The notes under the pieces: generated by a model
Seen by the model: the letters and a program-made list of their open reading frames with translations, nothing else
Told to the model about the DNA's origin: nothing
Databases searched by the model: none
Program-made: the position numbers and the translations under genes
In this document: one piece after another, positions 1 through 8,355 of the stretch
Layout of the letters: every line of letters begins with the position of its first letter
Position numbering within the stretch: position 1 is the stretch's first letter
Origin: CAZXCQ01 sp964639275
GTDB taxonomy: Bacteria; Desulfobacterota; DSM-4660; Desulfatiglandales; Desulfatiglandaceae
Assembly: GCA_964639275.1 (NCBI GenBank)
Contig: CAZXCQ010000047.1
Coordinates: 1-28,525, forward strand
Direction: 5' to 3'
Length of the DNA: 28,525 nt

Positions 1-1
1 C

Positions 2-52
2 CGCCTGGATGAACTCCTGAAAAAGGCCCGCGAGACCTTCTTTGGACTGTAG
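2..52 (+). CDS. 3' end of an unidentified protein-coding gene
   Basis: The first bases read in one frame as 16 residues ending ETFFGL followed by a TAG stop at 50-52. The peptide is hydrophilic and helical (LDELLKKARE), consistent with a protein C-terminus. The rest of the gene lies outside the window, so no function can be assigned. Confidence 0.45.
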   Translation, partial: RLDELLKKARETFFGL

Positions 53-96
53 GGGTGCCTGCCGTCTCCACTCTTCACATGTGGGAGGGGGGACAA

Positions 97-150
97 TCCT
101 TCAAAATTTCAATTGATGCAATGGGTTCGAGAAAAGTCTGCGGAATAGGG
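97..150. repeat. 54-bp dispersed repeat, copy 1
   Basis: This segment matches 3217-3270 in direct orientation with only three or four differences over 54 bases, centred on TTCAAAATTTCAATTGATGC. Read on the minus strand, three differences fall at third codon positions of one frame ending PIASIEILKD. It could be the remnant of a gene 3' end or the edge of a decayed mobile element. Similarity fades beyond 150, apart from a short block near 194. Confidence 0.75.
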
Positions 151-265
151 GACATAAGATGATAAATCCTCAGAAAATACTGGGGTATTGTTGAAACCGG
201 GGCGATCAAATTTCGAAATGGAGAGGTGATTAAATGAACAGAGGCGCAGGGGGAGTTCCCTGTAA

Positions 266-586
266 TTTCTAACGGCCGATTCGGTACTTTTTGCTCAGGC
301 CTTGGAACAGGCCATGGCCGAGCCCCATGCCCAGACGTCCGAGGGTTTTAAGAATCAGGTCCAGGCCATCCGGTCTTACGACACACGTAGCCGGCTGAAC
401 CAGATCTCCGCTCCATGCCTGATCATAGCTGGGGCACAGGAGCTATTGATCCCCGTCGAGGAACAAAAGACGCTTTTGGAAGGCATCCCCGATAGCCGGT
501 GGTTGTGCCTCCAGGGGTTTGGACACGGGGTGCATGCTGACGAGGCAGACCGTTTCAACAACGCCGTGCTGGACTTTCTAGCCTGA
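266..586 (+). pseudogene. alpha/beta-hydrolase, C-terminal fragment
   Basis: The frame is open from just after a stop at 263-265 and encodes about 106 residues typical of the C-terminal third of alpha/beta-hydrolases (3-oxoadipate enol-lactonase-like). It reads AIRSYDTRSRL, then a strand SAPCLIIAG, the acid-loop region AQELLIPVEE, and the catalytic-histidine motif GFGHGVHADE. The N-terminal two thirds, with the nucleophile elbow, are absent. The usual Asp of the GxxD loop appears as Gln/Glu. There is no good ribosome binding site before the first TTG/ATG codons (302, 314). I read it as a truncated remnant; translation from 314 as a small protein is possible but unlikely. Confidence 0.7.
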
Positions 587-696
587 CTTTTTGTTTTGTT
601 TGTATAAAATACTGTGTGTGAGGCTGTGGGTCTACTCTTGACCCATTTCAGAAAATCCTCAAGAGAGTCAACGATAAACCCTTACAGCGATAAACG

Positions 697-726
697 AAAG
701 CCGGACCCTCAAGGCCCGGCTTTTTT
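697..726 (+). terminator. rho-independent terminator
   Basis: AAAGCCGG (697-704) and CCGGCTTT (716-723) form a perfect 8-bp stem around an 11-nt loop and run into a T tract at 721-726. It lies about 110 bp after the hydrolase remnant and would end plus-strand transcription. Confidence 0.85.
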
Positions 727-740
727 ACTCTGGCAAGGTG

Positions 741-815
741 TTAAATAATCCCTTCAATGGAAATTCTTCCGGCCAGCTTTCGAAATTCGGGGTCGCCGGT
801 CACGACAGCCGCCCT
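741..815 (-). pseudogene. PIN-domain (VapC-like) toxin, C-terminal remnant
   Basis: On the minus strand, 24 codons before a TAA at 741-743 read AAVVTGDPEFRKL...ISIEGII. This resembles the last strand-helix of PIN-domain proteins, where a TGDxEF motif carries a late acidic metal ligand. An in-frame TAG lies immediately upstream (816-818), so no more of the domain remains. The call rests on one motif. The rest of 587-1007 holds the terminator above and otherwise nothing I recognise. Confidence 0.4.
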
Positions 816-1113
816 CTACTGTAAAGCAGGTTGTCAGTGGCGGTGGCCGGGTCGAACCAAGCCAGCCGGTTGAAATGCTACGATAATCCAGATAGACTGG
901 CTATGAAATTGGCCTTAAAGCGGCATTTTCAGGCACGAAATGAGCCTTCTAACGGAGTTGGAGTTTTCCTCAGATTGTGATAGCTATATTGTAGGGAGGA
1001 AAACGCCATGTCAAAGAAGAAGAAAAATTACACAACAGTGTTTCACCGCTGGATGAGGGAGTTTTTTGTGGTTTTGATTTCAAATCGAATGTTGATCAGT
1101 GGAGGAGATTCCA

Positions 1114-3180
1114 ATGGAGGAGAGGACTTTTCGCAGTATTTGCCAGTTCTGTCACACGAACTGCGGCATTATCGTTCACCGGAACGGAGAGGGCGTGCTC
1201 TCCGTGGAAGGCGATCCGGACCACCCTTCGAACAGAGGGCGCTGCTGCCCGAAGGCGGCGGCTATCCCGGAGCTCATCCGATCGAAGGATCGTCTCCAAT
1301 ATCCGCTCAAAAAGACATCGACCGGTTTTAAGAAGATCTCATGGGATGAGGCCCTCGAGTTCGCATCAGAGAGACTGGGGGAGATTCGAAGCCGGTTCGG
1401 CCCCTTCAGTCTGGTGCGGTACACGGGCGCACCGGTTTCATACCAGGGCAGGGACGGCTTTCGCCAATTTATGGGGGCGTTCGGCTCTTCAAACATGACG
1501 GGGGCTGGGAACCTCTGTATGCTGCCGAGGATCTTCACATTTCATGACATCATGGGGGCGAAGCCCGATCCCGATTACGACCGTACAAAGCTTGTCCTTT
1601 TCTGGGGGACCAACCCGCTCGTCTCGGAGCGATTCGGGACCTTTGCCGCCTACAACGGGGTGAGGCAGATCATTCCATCCCTGAAAAAGCGGGGCGCGCG
1701 GATCATCAATATAGACCCCTATCGCACAGAGACAGTTAGACAGGCGGATGAATGGGTGCGGATTAATCCGGGCAGTGATGCGGCCCTGGGTCTTGCCATG
1801 ATCCATGTGATCATTTCCGAGGAACTTTATGACAGGGCCTTTGTGGAGACCCATACCCAGGGATTCGAGGCCCTGGCGGAACATGTCCGGTCCCTAAGCC
1901 CCAAGTGGGCCGAACCCCTCACGGGGATCCCGGAGAAGGTCATAGAAAACCTTGCCAGGGCCTATGCAACGACAAGGCCGGCGGCCCTGTATGAGGGCAA
2001 CGGGCTGGATATGTACACGAACGGCGTGGACGCCGTCCGAACGGTGGCGATCCTGATCGGCCTCACGGGGAATCTGGATGTGCCGGGTGGAAACGTTTTC
2101 CTGCCCTTTGCCCAGCAGTCCCGTCTCCCCACAAAGGCCGCACCAAAAGAGAAGAGGATCGGGCATGATACCTTCCCCCTTTTTCCCGAGGTCCCTTTTC
2201 CGGCGGTCAAGGAGGCCCTGTTAAAACAAGAAGAGGAACGCCCCAGGGCGATGATCGTCCACCACAGCAACCCGGTGCTCGTCCAGGCCAACGAGAGACG
2301 GACAAGGCAGGCCCTGGAAAAACTGGACTTTATGCTCGTCTGCGACATCTTTCCAACAGCCACCTCGGAGATGGCGGATTTGGTCCTGCCGATCACGTCC
2401 GATTTTGAGAGTTTCGGCTACAGGGCCTATTCAAGTGTGGAGGGCGGCTTCCTGGCGCTGGCAAGGCCCGTTGCAGGGCCCGTGGGCGAGGCAAGGCCTG
2501 TTTTTGAAGTGGAATATGAGCTGGCGAAAAAAATGGATCTTCACCAGAACTACCCCTTCCATGATACCCTAAGCTGGTTAAGGTTTATGATAAAGCCGTC
2601 CGGTGTCACCTTTGAACGTCTTGATGAGGAACAGATCGTTTACGCGACGTCACAGCTCCAGTACCGGAAATATGAAGGCCGGGGCTTCAACACCCCCTCG
2701 GGTAAAATGGAGTTCTATTCCCAAGCCTTTGAGGCCCATGGGTTGAGCCCGATGCCGACTTACAGCAAGCCCGCCGGTGAACCCCTGAGCGTGAGCGCTT
2801 ATGCTGAAAAAGGGTTTTCCCTGTTCGGCACCACACGCAGACCGGCCCAGTTCGTCCATACCAAGCTGAAAAATCTCGATACCCTTTCAAGCGCCTATCC
2901 AGAGCCCTATGTTTGGATTCACCCACAGGACGCCTCAGAGAGGGAGATTGGAGAAGGCCAGGAAGTCGAAGTAAGCTCACCCCAGGGAAAAATCACGCTC
3001 AGGACAAAGCTTACCGAGGATACGGGGCCCGGGTTCGTCATGATCGACTTTGGTTGGGGAAACCCGACGGACGGGAAGGCCAATGTCAATGTTCTCTCTA
3101 ACGATGCCTTTTTTGATCCCGTATCGGGAGGGACGCCCAACCGGCTTTTCCCCTGTGAGGTGAAAAAGAGACCGCGCTAA
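1114..3180 (+). CDS. molybdopterin oxidoreductase (DMSO reductase superfamily) with N-terminal [4Fe-4S] motif
   Basis: This 688-residue catalytic subunit belongs to the bis-MGD molybdenum/tungsten enzymes. The start is ATG 1114, eight bases after GGAGG (1101-1105); the in-frame GTG at 1099 would precede the Shine-Dalgarno. Residues 10-17 give CxxCxxxC and Cys44/45 the fourth ligand of a [4Fe-4S] cluster. The Mo-bis-MGD domains follow: WDEAL near 78, FWGTNP, IINIDPYRTETV, and a C-terminal MopB domain with PEPYVWIHPQDA and a late FGWGNPTDGKANVN. Cys135 in GAGNLCMLPR lies where the protein ligand to Mo/W is expected, as in formate dehydrogenase or Nap-type enzymes. There is no signal peptide, so it is probably cytoplasmic. 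No electron-transfer or membrane subunit is adjacent. The substrate cannot be read; thiosulfate/polysulfide reductase-like, acetylene-hydratase-like and formate-dehydrogenase-like roles all remain possible. Confidence 0.92.
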   Translation: MEERTFRSICQFCHTNCGIIVHRNGEGVLSVEGDPDHPSNRGRCCPKAAAIPELIRSKDRLQYPLKKTSTGFKKISWDEALEFASERLGEIRSRFGPFSLVRYTGAPVSYQGRDGFRQFMGAFGSSNMTGAGNLCMLPRIFTFHDIMGAKPDPDYDRTKLVLFWGTNPLVSERFGTFAAYNGVRQIIPSLKKRGARIINIDPYRTETVRQADEWVRINPGSDAALGLAMIHVIISEELYDRAFVETHTQGFEALAEHVRSLSPKWAEPLTGIPEKVIENLARAYATTRPAALYEGNGLDMYTNGVDAVRTVAILIGLTGNLDVPGGNVFLPFAQQSRLPTKAAPKEKRIGHDTFPLFPEVPFPAVKEALLKQEEERPRAMIVHHSNPVLVQANERRTRQALEKLDFMLVCDIFPTATSEMADLVLPITSDFESFGYRAYSSVEGGFLALARPVAGPVGEARPVFEVEYELAKKMDLHQNYPFHDTLSWLRFMIKPSGVTFERLDEEQIVYATSQLQYRKYEGRGFNTPSGKMEFYSQAFEAHGLSPMPTYSKPAGEPLSVSAYAEKGFSLFGTTRRPAQFVHTKLKNLDTLSSAYPEPYVWIHPQDASEREIGEGQEVEVSSPQGKITLRTKLTEDTGPGFVMIDFGWGNPTDGKANVNVLSNDAFFDPVSGGTPNRLFPCEVKKRPR

Positions 3181-3216
3181 ATGCCTAGGGGTGCTCGTTT
3201 TGTGGAGCGGGGCACG

Positions 3217-3270
3217 TCCTTCAAAATTTCAATTGATGCAATGGGGTCGAGAAAAGTGTGCGGCATAGGG
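3217..3270. repeat. 54-bp dispersed repeat, copy 2
   Basis: This is the second copy of the sequence at 97-150, in the same orientation, starting 37 bp after the oxidoreductase stop. The two copies bracket the hydrolase remnant, the VapC remnant and the oxidoreductase, a block of about 3.1 kb. Confidence 0.75.
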
Positions 3271-3394
3271 GGCTGTGAATGGTATCGCCGATGAGATTGT
3301 GAGCGACCCTTTCGATTTTGGCCTTAGAAATCGGGGCCATCCATGGAAGGCGGGAGAGTTTTTCACTTAAAACTGGAGCTATTTCGGAGACAAG

Positions 3395-4807
3395 ATGAGT
3401 AAATGGGCAAAAAGAATACTCGTAATAGGTGCTCTTGTTGTATTCGCGCTTCTTTGTTATGGGGGTTATTACCTCAATGATGCTATGCCAATCGGGACCG
3501 GGCATACTGCCAAATATGTGTGTTCAAAGGTCTTTCTGGCCGGTCAAGATCCGGACAGAGTATTCGAAACTGAGGTGAAGCCCTCCAATCCTCTGTTTTC
3601 AATGATCGATACTCAGGTTGATTATGAGCTGAAAACGGTTACAGCCAAGGGATTGGGCTTTTGGAGTCCGGCCACCGCCATTTACCGGGAGGGATTCGGC
3701 TGCACCTTAACGACAGAGGTCACCAGAGAAGAACTATTGGAACAGGTAAAGGGTGCGGTGCCACAGCTAAAGCCCGATTCTGATTCTTTATGGCCAGCCG
3801 GCGAAAAGGTTGATCTGGATTCAATTCCGATTGAAGTCAATCGGGAGAGGCTAGATCGTGTCCTGGACGAAGCATTCAAAGAGCCTGGTTCGGATAGCAA
3901 ACGGAACACTCACGCCATTGTCGTTGTGTACAAAGACCGGATCATCGCTGAAAGGTACGCCGATCATATCTCCAGGAACACTCCGCTGCTAGGCTGGTCC
4001 ATGACCAAGAGCTGGGTCAACGCCCTGGTAGGCATCCTGGTAAAAGATGGAAAAATGGACATCATGCAGCCGGCCCCCATAGAGGCCTGGAGCGGCAAAG
4101 ACGACCCACGTGGCAAGATTACACTGGATCAGTTGCTGAGGATGTCCAGTGGCCTGGAATTCGAAGAGCTCTACGGCCCGTCTTCGGATCCTGTTTACAT
4201 GTTCTACAAGAGTAAAAGTATGGCTGACTATGCCTCTGCCAAGGCTTTACGGACGGAGCCGGATGGAGAATGGTATTATTCAAGCGGTACGACCAACATT
4301 ATTGCCCGTATTGTTCGAGACAGAGCCGGTGGATCTTTGGTCGATATCAACAGGTTTGCCCGGAAGCGGCTGTTCGACAGGATCGGGATGTTTTCAGCTA
4401 TCATCGAGCCCGATGCATCAGGGTCTTTTGTGGGATCAAGTTACGGGTTTGCTACCGCAAGGGATTGGGCACGTTTCGGTGTTCTGTTCAAAAACGATGG
4501 GATCTGGGAAGGGGAAAGGATTTTACCGGAAGGCTGGGTAAAGTACTCTACAACCCCTACTCCCCTGGCCCCAAAAGGTCAGTATGGCGCCCAATTCTGG
4601 TTAAACGCAGGCGGAAAGGGCAATCCGGCCAACAAACGATTCCCCTCACTTCCCAACGACCTTTACTATCAAGCAGGCTATAACGGTCAAATTGTGGCTG
4701 TAATTCCCTCTAGAGATATTGTCTTTGTGAGGTTGGGGGTTACCCTGGACGACTCGTGGGACCCTGATTCCGTTATAAAACAGGTGTTAGAATGCATCGA
4801 GGGTTAG
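3395..4807 (+). CDS. membrane-anchored serine hydrolase, class C beta-lactamase / 6-aminohexanoate-dimer hydrolase type
   Basis: The 470-residue protein starts at an ATG preceded by GGAG. Residues 7-27 form one hydrophobic segment after a basic start, giving an N-terminal anchor with the catalytic domain outside the cytoplasm. The SxxK nucleophile motif is SMTK at 202-205 in LLGWSMTKSW. The second motif is YYSSGTTN (Tyr295 region), and QAGYNGQ near the C-terminus fills the third (H/KxG-like) position. The phrase MSSGLEFEE and the spacing resemble NylB-like hydrolases more than true beta-lactamases. About 170 residues before the domain match nothing I know. The substrate could be a peptide, ester or amide. 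It is flanked by untranslated gaps and is probably monocistronic. Confidence 0.85.
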   Translation: MSKWAKRILVIGALVVFALLCYGGYYLNDAMPIGTGHTAKYVCSKVFLAGQDPDRVFETEVKPSNPLFSMIDTQVDYELKTVTAKGLGFWSPATAIYREGFGCTLTTEVTREELLEQVKGAVPQLKPDSDSLWPAGEKVDLDSIPIEVNRERLDRVLDEAFKEPGSDSKRNTHAIVVVYKDRIIAERYADHISRNTPLLGWSMTKSWVNALVGILVKDGKMDIMQPAPIEAWSGKDDPRGKITLDQLLRMSSGLEFEELYGPSSDPVYMFYKSKSMADYASAKALRTEPDGEWYYSSGTTNIIARIVRDRAGGSLVDINRFARKRLFDRIGMFSAIIEPDASGSFVGSSYGFATARDWARFGVLFKNDGIWEGERILPEGWVKYSTTPTPLAPKGQYGAQFWLNAGGKGNPANKRFPSLPNDLYYQAGYNGQIVAVIPSRDIVFVRLGVTLDDSWDPDSVIKQVLECIEG

Positions 4808-4981
4808 GGGTTGAGAAAAGGGCCTTCTAACAAAGCCTACGGTGGACCATGGTACGCCGGTCCCGGACATGGGCTGCGGGCCAGTTCACTCCCAGATCTA
4901 CTTTCCGGCCTTGCCAGCCCGTATTCGCGAACGGGGCCCACTGGCAGTGTCGGTAACCTTTTTTGTGTGAAGGGGCTGCTC

Positions 4982-5011
4982 TTGACTCATATTTTGGTAT
5001 AGTGGTAAAAT
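4982..5011 (+). promoter_or_regulatory. sigma70-type promoter for the PEBP gene
   Basis: TTGACT (4982-4987) and TAAAAT (5006-5011) are 18 bp apart in an AT-rich stretch, about 50 bp before the start of the PEBP gene. Each box differs from consensus at one position. Confidence 0.5.
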
Positions 5012-5063
5012 AATAAGAACATAGGATGATCATTTGATAGATGTTCGACTTTGGAGGAGAGAC

Positions 5064-5615
5064 ATGAGAAAATGGATCTTTGTTATTGGACATATCTTCC
5101 TATTCTCTTTGTATCTATTTTCAAACGCAGAGGGGGTGAATCTTTTGATGAAGCTGGAATCACCGAACTTTGAAGACCAGGGAGCTATCCCCAAGAAGTT
5201 CACATGCGATGGTGCGGACGTTTCCCCTGCCTTAGCATGGTCTGATGTGCCGGCGGGAACAAAAAGCCTTGTCTTGATTGTTGATGATCCTGATGCTCCA
5301 GATCCTGCAAATCCAAGAATGACCTGGGTTCATTGGGTCCTTTACAACATTCCTGCAATGGCAAAATCCTTAGCTGAAGGGGTGACTGAGAGCGATCTTC
5401 CGAAAGGTACATTGCAGGGTCTGAGTGACTGGAGGAAGCCCGGCTATGGTGGCCCTTGTCCGCCCATTGGCAAACACCGCTACTTTCATAAGCTATACGC
5501 TTTGGATGTTGTGCTACCCGATCTTGACCAACCGACAAAGGCAAAAGTCGAAAAGGCTATGGAAGGGCATGTACTGGCAAAGGGCGAGCTTGTGGGATTG
5601 TACCAGCGGAGATAA
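5064..5615 (+). CDS. YbhB/YbcL family PEBP (Raf kinase inhibitor-like) protein, exported
   Basis: The 183-residue protein starts at ATG 5064 behind GGAGGAG (5053-5059); a TTG 30 bp upstream is in frame but has no ribosome binding site. Residues 1-22 form a signal peptide (MRKW, then IFVIGHIFLFSLYLF, then SNAEG). The mature part carries the phosphatidylethanolamine-binding-protein signatures: FTCDGADVSPALAW, the ligand-site DDPDAPDP, WVHWVLYNIPA, and the GPCPPIGKHRYFHKLYALD block. Bacterial members are small globular proteins of unsettled role; some inhibit proteases or kinases, others may bind lipids. Neighbours give no clue, and the gene appears to have its own promoter. Confidence 0.92.
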   Translation: MRKWIFVIGHIFLFSLYLFSNAEGVNLLMKLESPNFEDQGAIPKKFTCDGADVSPALAWSDVPAGTKSLVLIVDDPDAPDPANPRMTWVHWVLYNIPAMAKSLAEGVTESDLPKGTLQGLSDWRKPGYGGPCPPIGKHRYFHKLYALDVVLPDLDQPTKAKVEKAMEGHVLAKGELVGLYQRR

Positions 5616-5738
5616 CACGCGCAGAGAATAGGGCTCGTCCATAAGGCGATGATATGCAGCATGAAACCTTAGTGCATGGGGGAGGGACATAGGACTTCCC
5701 AATTTGCCGGAGTCCAAGACAGGGTTTGCCGGTGGCGG

Positions 5739-5767
5739 TTGACATCGAACATGAGCGAGAGGACAAT
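5739..5767 (+). promoter_or_regulatory. possible sigma70 promoter for the flavodoxin-like gene
   Basis: A perfect TTGACA (5739-5744) stands 17 bp before GACAAT (5762-5767), about 80 bp upstream of the GTG start at 5848. The -10 box matches consensus at four of six positions, so this is tentative. Confidence 0.3.
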
Positions 5768-5847
5768 ACGGAAGAGGTAGGGTTTCAGTTCAAGCGGGAA
5801 AGGAAATGATGGGAAACAGTTAACGGCTAAGACTAAAAGGGGAATAC

Positions 5848-6387
5848 GTGAAGGTACTCAATCTATATTTTACCATGACCGCTAATACGGAAAAGGTAGC
5901 TTACCAGATCCACGATACAGTCCAGGAATTAGGGCATGAGGTGGATACTGTGAAAATAAGTGACAAGGAAATGGAAATCGACATTCTGGCATACGATTTC
6001 GTGTTTGTCGGGTCTGGAGTTTACGCCCAGCTGCCGGGCAAGGCCCTTACGGATCTTTTCAGAAAGCACTTAGAAGACTATGTTAAGGCTGGTGAAATAA
6101 AGCCGGGCGCACCCAGAAGGCCATCGGCATATTGCGTTGTGTATTGCACGTACGGCGGCGGACATACGGGTATTAACGAGGCCATTCCGGCTGTAAAATA
6201 CATGGGCCAGTTATTTGATCATCTTGGGTATACGATACTGGCTGAATGGTACGTAATTGGTGAATACAAGACGGAGAGACTTCGGGAGATGTCAATATCT
6301 GGTAGATTGGGGGACATCCGGGGAAGGCCCAACGAGCAGGACTTTAAGGAGATCCAAGAGAGGGTAAAAGGGTTGCTTCGGACCTGA
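5848..6387 (+). CDS. flavodoxin-fold protein
   Basis: The 179-residue protein starts with GTG 5848 behind AAAAGGGGAA. The N-terminus reads LNLYFTMTANTEKVAYQI: the first strand and the FMN-phosphate loop of flavodoxins, (S/T)xTGNT-like but with Ala in place of Gly. A second strand DFVFVGSGVYAQLPGKAL and a third VVYCTYGGGHTGINEA (the Gly-rich 90s-type loop) follow, so all the FMN-contact regions are present. It is longer than electron-transfer flavodoxins and resembles flavodoxin-like proteins that form domains of A-type flavoproteins or NADPH-dependent FMN reductases. It is probably a cytoplasmic redox protein; the partner is unknown. Confidence 0.8.
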   Translation: MKVLNLYFTMTANTEKVAYQIHDTVQELGHEVDTVKISDKEMEIDILAYDFVFVGSGVYAQLPGKALTDLFRKHLEDYVKAGEIKPGAPRRPSAYCVVYCTYGGGHTGINEAIPAVKYMGQLFDHLGYTILAEWYVIGEYKTERLREMSISGRLGDIRGRPNEQDFKEIQERVKGLLRT

Positions 6388-6505
6388 GGTATCCATACAG
6401 AAGAAGCCTGAGTCTGGCGGGTCTTTCTTTATCAGGGATTGAAGACCTCAGTACACGCTGTATTTTGCTTATTCACAAATGGGAGTCTCTCACAGCCCTG
6501 GTGAC

Positions 6506-7801
6506 TTACCGCAGCCTGAAGGTCAAAACGTCTTCATTCTTGCCGTTATGTGAATAACCGGTAGCTACAATCCTACCATCGGATTGCATGGCAATCCCGT
6601 GGGCGCGGTCTTCACTTTCCGCCAGGCCGTCAAAGGTGAAGACGCCGTTTTCCGCAAAACTCGTATCCAGAATCCCATGACTTTTGTACCTTAAGACAAT
6701 GGCGTCGTCACTTGCGCCGTTGTTGCTCGTCCCGGCGATGAGGATCTTGCCATCTTTCTGTATCGCAACACCAAAGGCATAATCAAAAACAGAAGGGCTT
6801 CCCTGATAAATCACCACCCCCCCGGTTCCGAAACCATTGTCCAGACTGCCGTCGGCGTTTAGCCGCAGAAGCAGAATCTTGAAGCTCTGGCCGTCATACA
6901 CAGAACCGGTGACAACAATTTTTCCGTCACTCTGGAGTGTCACAAAATTCCCATAATCTGGGTGGTCTCCGGCGTAGCGATATGTAAAGACGCCGCCATC
7001 ACCGAAATCGGTGTCAAGCTGGCCATCGGGATTGTATCTCAATGCCAGAAGATCCTCCTTTTCCTGACCCGCAACAATGTGGGCGCCGACAACAACGATC
7101 CGACCGTCACTCTGAACAGCTACTGCAAAACCCTTATCATTCTCATTTCCGGTCCCATTAAAGGTGACGACTCCGTCGCTGCCGAAACCTGAATCACGTT
7201 CCAGCTCAGCATTGAGCCGTAGCACAATGACGTCCTGGTTAACACCATTGGACTGTTCTCCTACGACAACGATTTTGCCGTCGGCCTGGACATCAACACC
7301 AAACCCGATATCCGTGTGTTCCCCTGCGCTCGAATAGGTAAAAACCTTATCCAGTTCTCCAGCGGTACTGTATTTCAAGACCAGAATATCCCTGTGGTTC
7401 TCATATCTTATATAGCCTGCAACAATTATGGCCCCTTCCTGTGACAACGCCAGCCCAAGACCTTTTTGATCGATCCCGCCCCCATCAAAGATCACATATC
7501 CGTTTGTCCCGAACGTATCATCGAGCGTTCCGTCCATGTTGTATCTCAGAAGCAGGACATTGTTTTTTGAACCGTCATAGGTATATCCCATAACAATAAT
7601 TCTGCCGTCGGATTGAATGGCTGTTTCAATCCCCACATCTTTGTTGTCAAAGGGGGCGTCAAAAATGACAAAACCATTTGGATAATTGAAGGTCTGGTCA
7701 AGTTTTCCGAAAATGACCGGACCCGTACCGGATGAATTGTCATCGCCGCACGAAACAAAAAACAATAATGGCACAATAATGGACACGAACATCCTTTTCA
7801 T
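6506..7801 (-). CDS. delta-60 repeat (DUF5122) beta-propeller-like lipoprotein
   Basis: Taking ATG 7801, the N-terminus is a lipoprotein signal: MKRM, a hydrophobic run and a lipobox FVSC with Cys18, then an acidic/Ser-rich linker GDDNSSG. A start 15 bp upstream is also possible. The remainder is seven tandem units of about 55-60 residues, each with a variant of (I/V)QSDGRI(V/I)VxG, LRYNxDGxLDxxFG and an NGVxxF strand. This is the delta-60 repeat family, thought to form beta-propellers in surface or secreted proteins. No catalytic motif is evident, so a binding or structural surface role is the reasonable inference. The gene converges with the flavodoxin-like gene. Confidence 0.88.
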   Translation of the reverse strand: MKRMFVSIIVPLLFFVSCGDDNSSGTGPVIFGKLDQTFNYPNGFVIFDAPFDNKDVGIETAIQSDGRIIVMGYTYDGSKNNVLLLRYNMDGTLDDTFGTNGYVIFDGGGIDQKGLGLALSQEGAIIVAGYIRYENHRDILVLKYSTAGELDKVFTYSSAGEHTDIGFGVDVQADGKIVVVGEQSNGVNQDVIVLRLNAELERDSGFGSDGVVTFNGTGNENDKGFAVAVQSDGRIVVVGAHIVAGQEKEDLLALRYNPDGQLDTDFGDGGVFTYRYAGDHPDYGNFVTLQSDGKIVVTGSVYDGQSFKILLLRLNADGSLDNGFGTGGVVIYQGSPSVFDYAFGVAIQKDGKILIAGTSNNGASDDAIVLRYKSHGILDTSFAENGVFTFDGLAESEDRAHGIAMQSDGRIVATGYSHNGKNEDVLTFRLR

Positions 7802-7989
7802 GATTTCACACCACATAAGACTGCCACTCAGGCCCCGATGCGATGCTTTCTTGCCTCTATCAATCCAACATCAAGAGTATAATTTGCCTGGTCCCCTTTC
7901 TCTTTCTCGATTAAAGCAAACAAAGGAGAAAATGTCAAAGAGCAACGCCCAAGTGGCGCAGATTATCACAAATCGCAGGTTTATCTTGC

Positions 7990-8018
7990 AGGTGGAGTCC
8001 CGCCTTCGTGGGAATGAC
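7990..8018. repeat. dispersed intergenic hairpin repeat (translates to SRLRGND)
   Basis: TCCCGC (7998-8003) and GTGGGA (8008-8013) pair, with one G-U, inside GGAGTCCCGCCTTCGTGGGA followed by ATGACAG. The unit resembles the common bacterial intergenic repeat whose spurious translation gives SRLRGND. It lies in the 7802-8355 intergenic stretch, where I found no other convincing gene or site. Confidence 0.5.
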
Positions 8019-8355
8019 AGACGATACCTTTGGGTATGTTTGTGCAACGTTGGTCAATTGGCCGAAATGATAGAGGCCCGTTCCCTAGACATGCCGCTTA
8101 ATGTGACGCCACAGCATGTCAAATGTCAGCGGAGAAATTGAAAAACGCGAGACAGACAGGCGATGGCCAGAAATGGCCCCAACATGATGCCGCAAGAGAT
8201 CTTCAGAGCGCGTTTGGAAGGTCCTGGGCAGGATTTGCCTTTCATGGCGCAACGGGTTTGCCTCGGCATTGTTGCCAACAGGTTTTGTGTGCCTATATTA
8301 TGATAAATGGCCGGAGGTCATGAATAACAATCCCGTGCCACTGGAGGAAGTGCCC

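Noticed and set aside
4826..4900. TCTAACAAAGCC as an attC start
   Set aside because: No matching GTTRRRY box or pairing arm follows at a suitable distance, and no cassette-like genes surround it.
5034..5063. Upstream TTG start extending the PEBP protein by ten residues
   Set aside because: It has no ribosome binding site and would place charged residues before the signal peptide; ATG 5064 has GGAGGAG.
7932..8141. Small open frame with AAAGGAG before ATG 7932
   Set aside because: It contains the SRLRGND translation of a dispersed repeat, and the rest resembles no protein; the Shine-Dalgarno match is probably chance.
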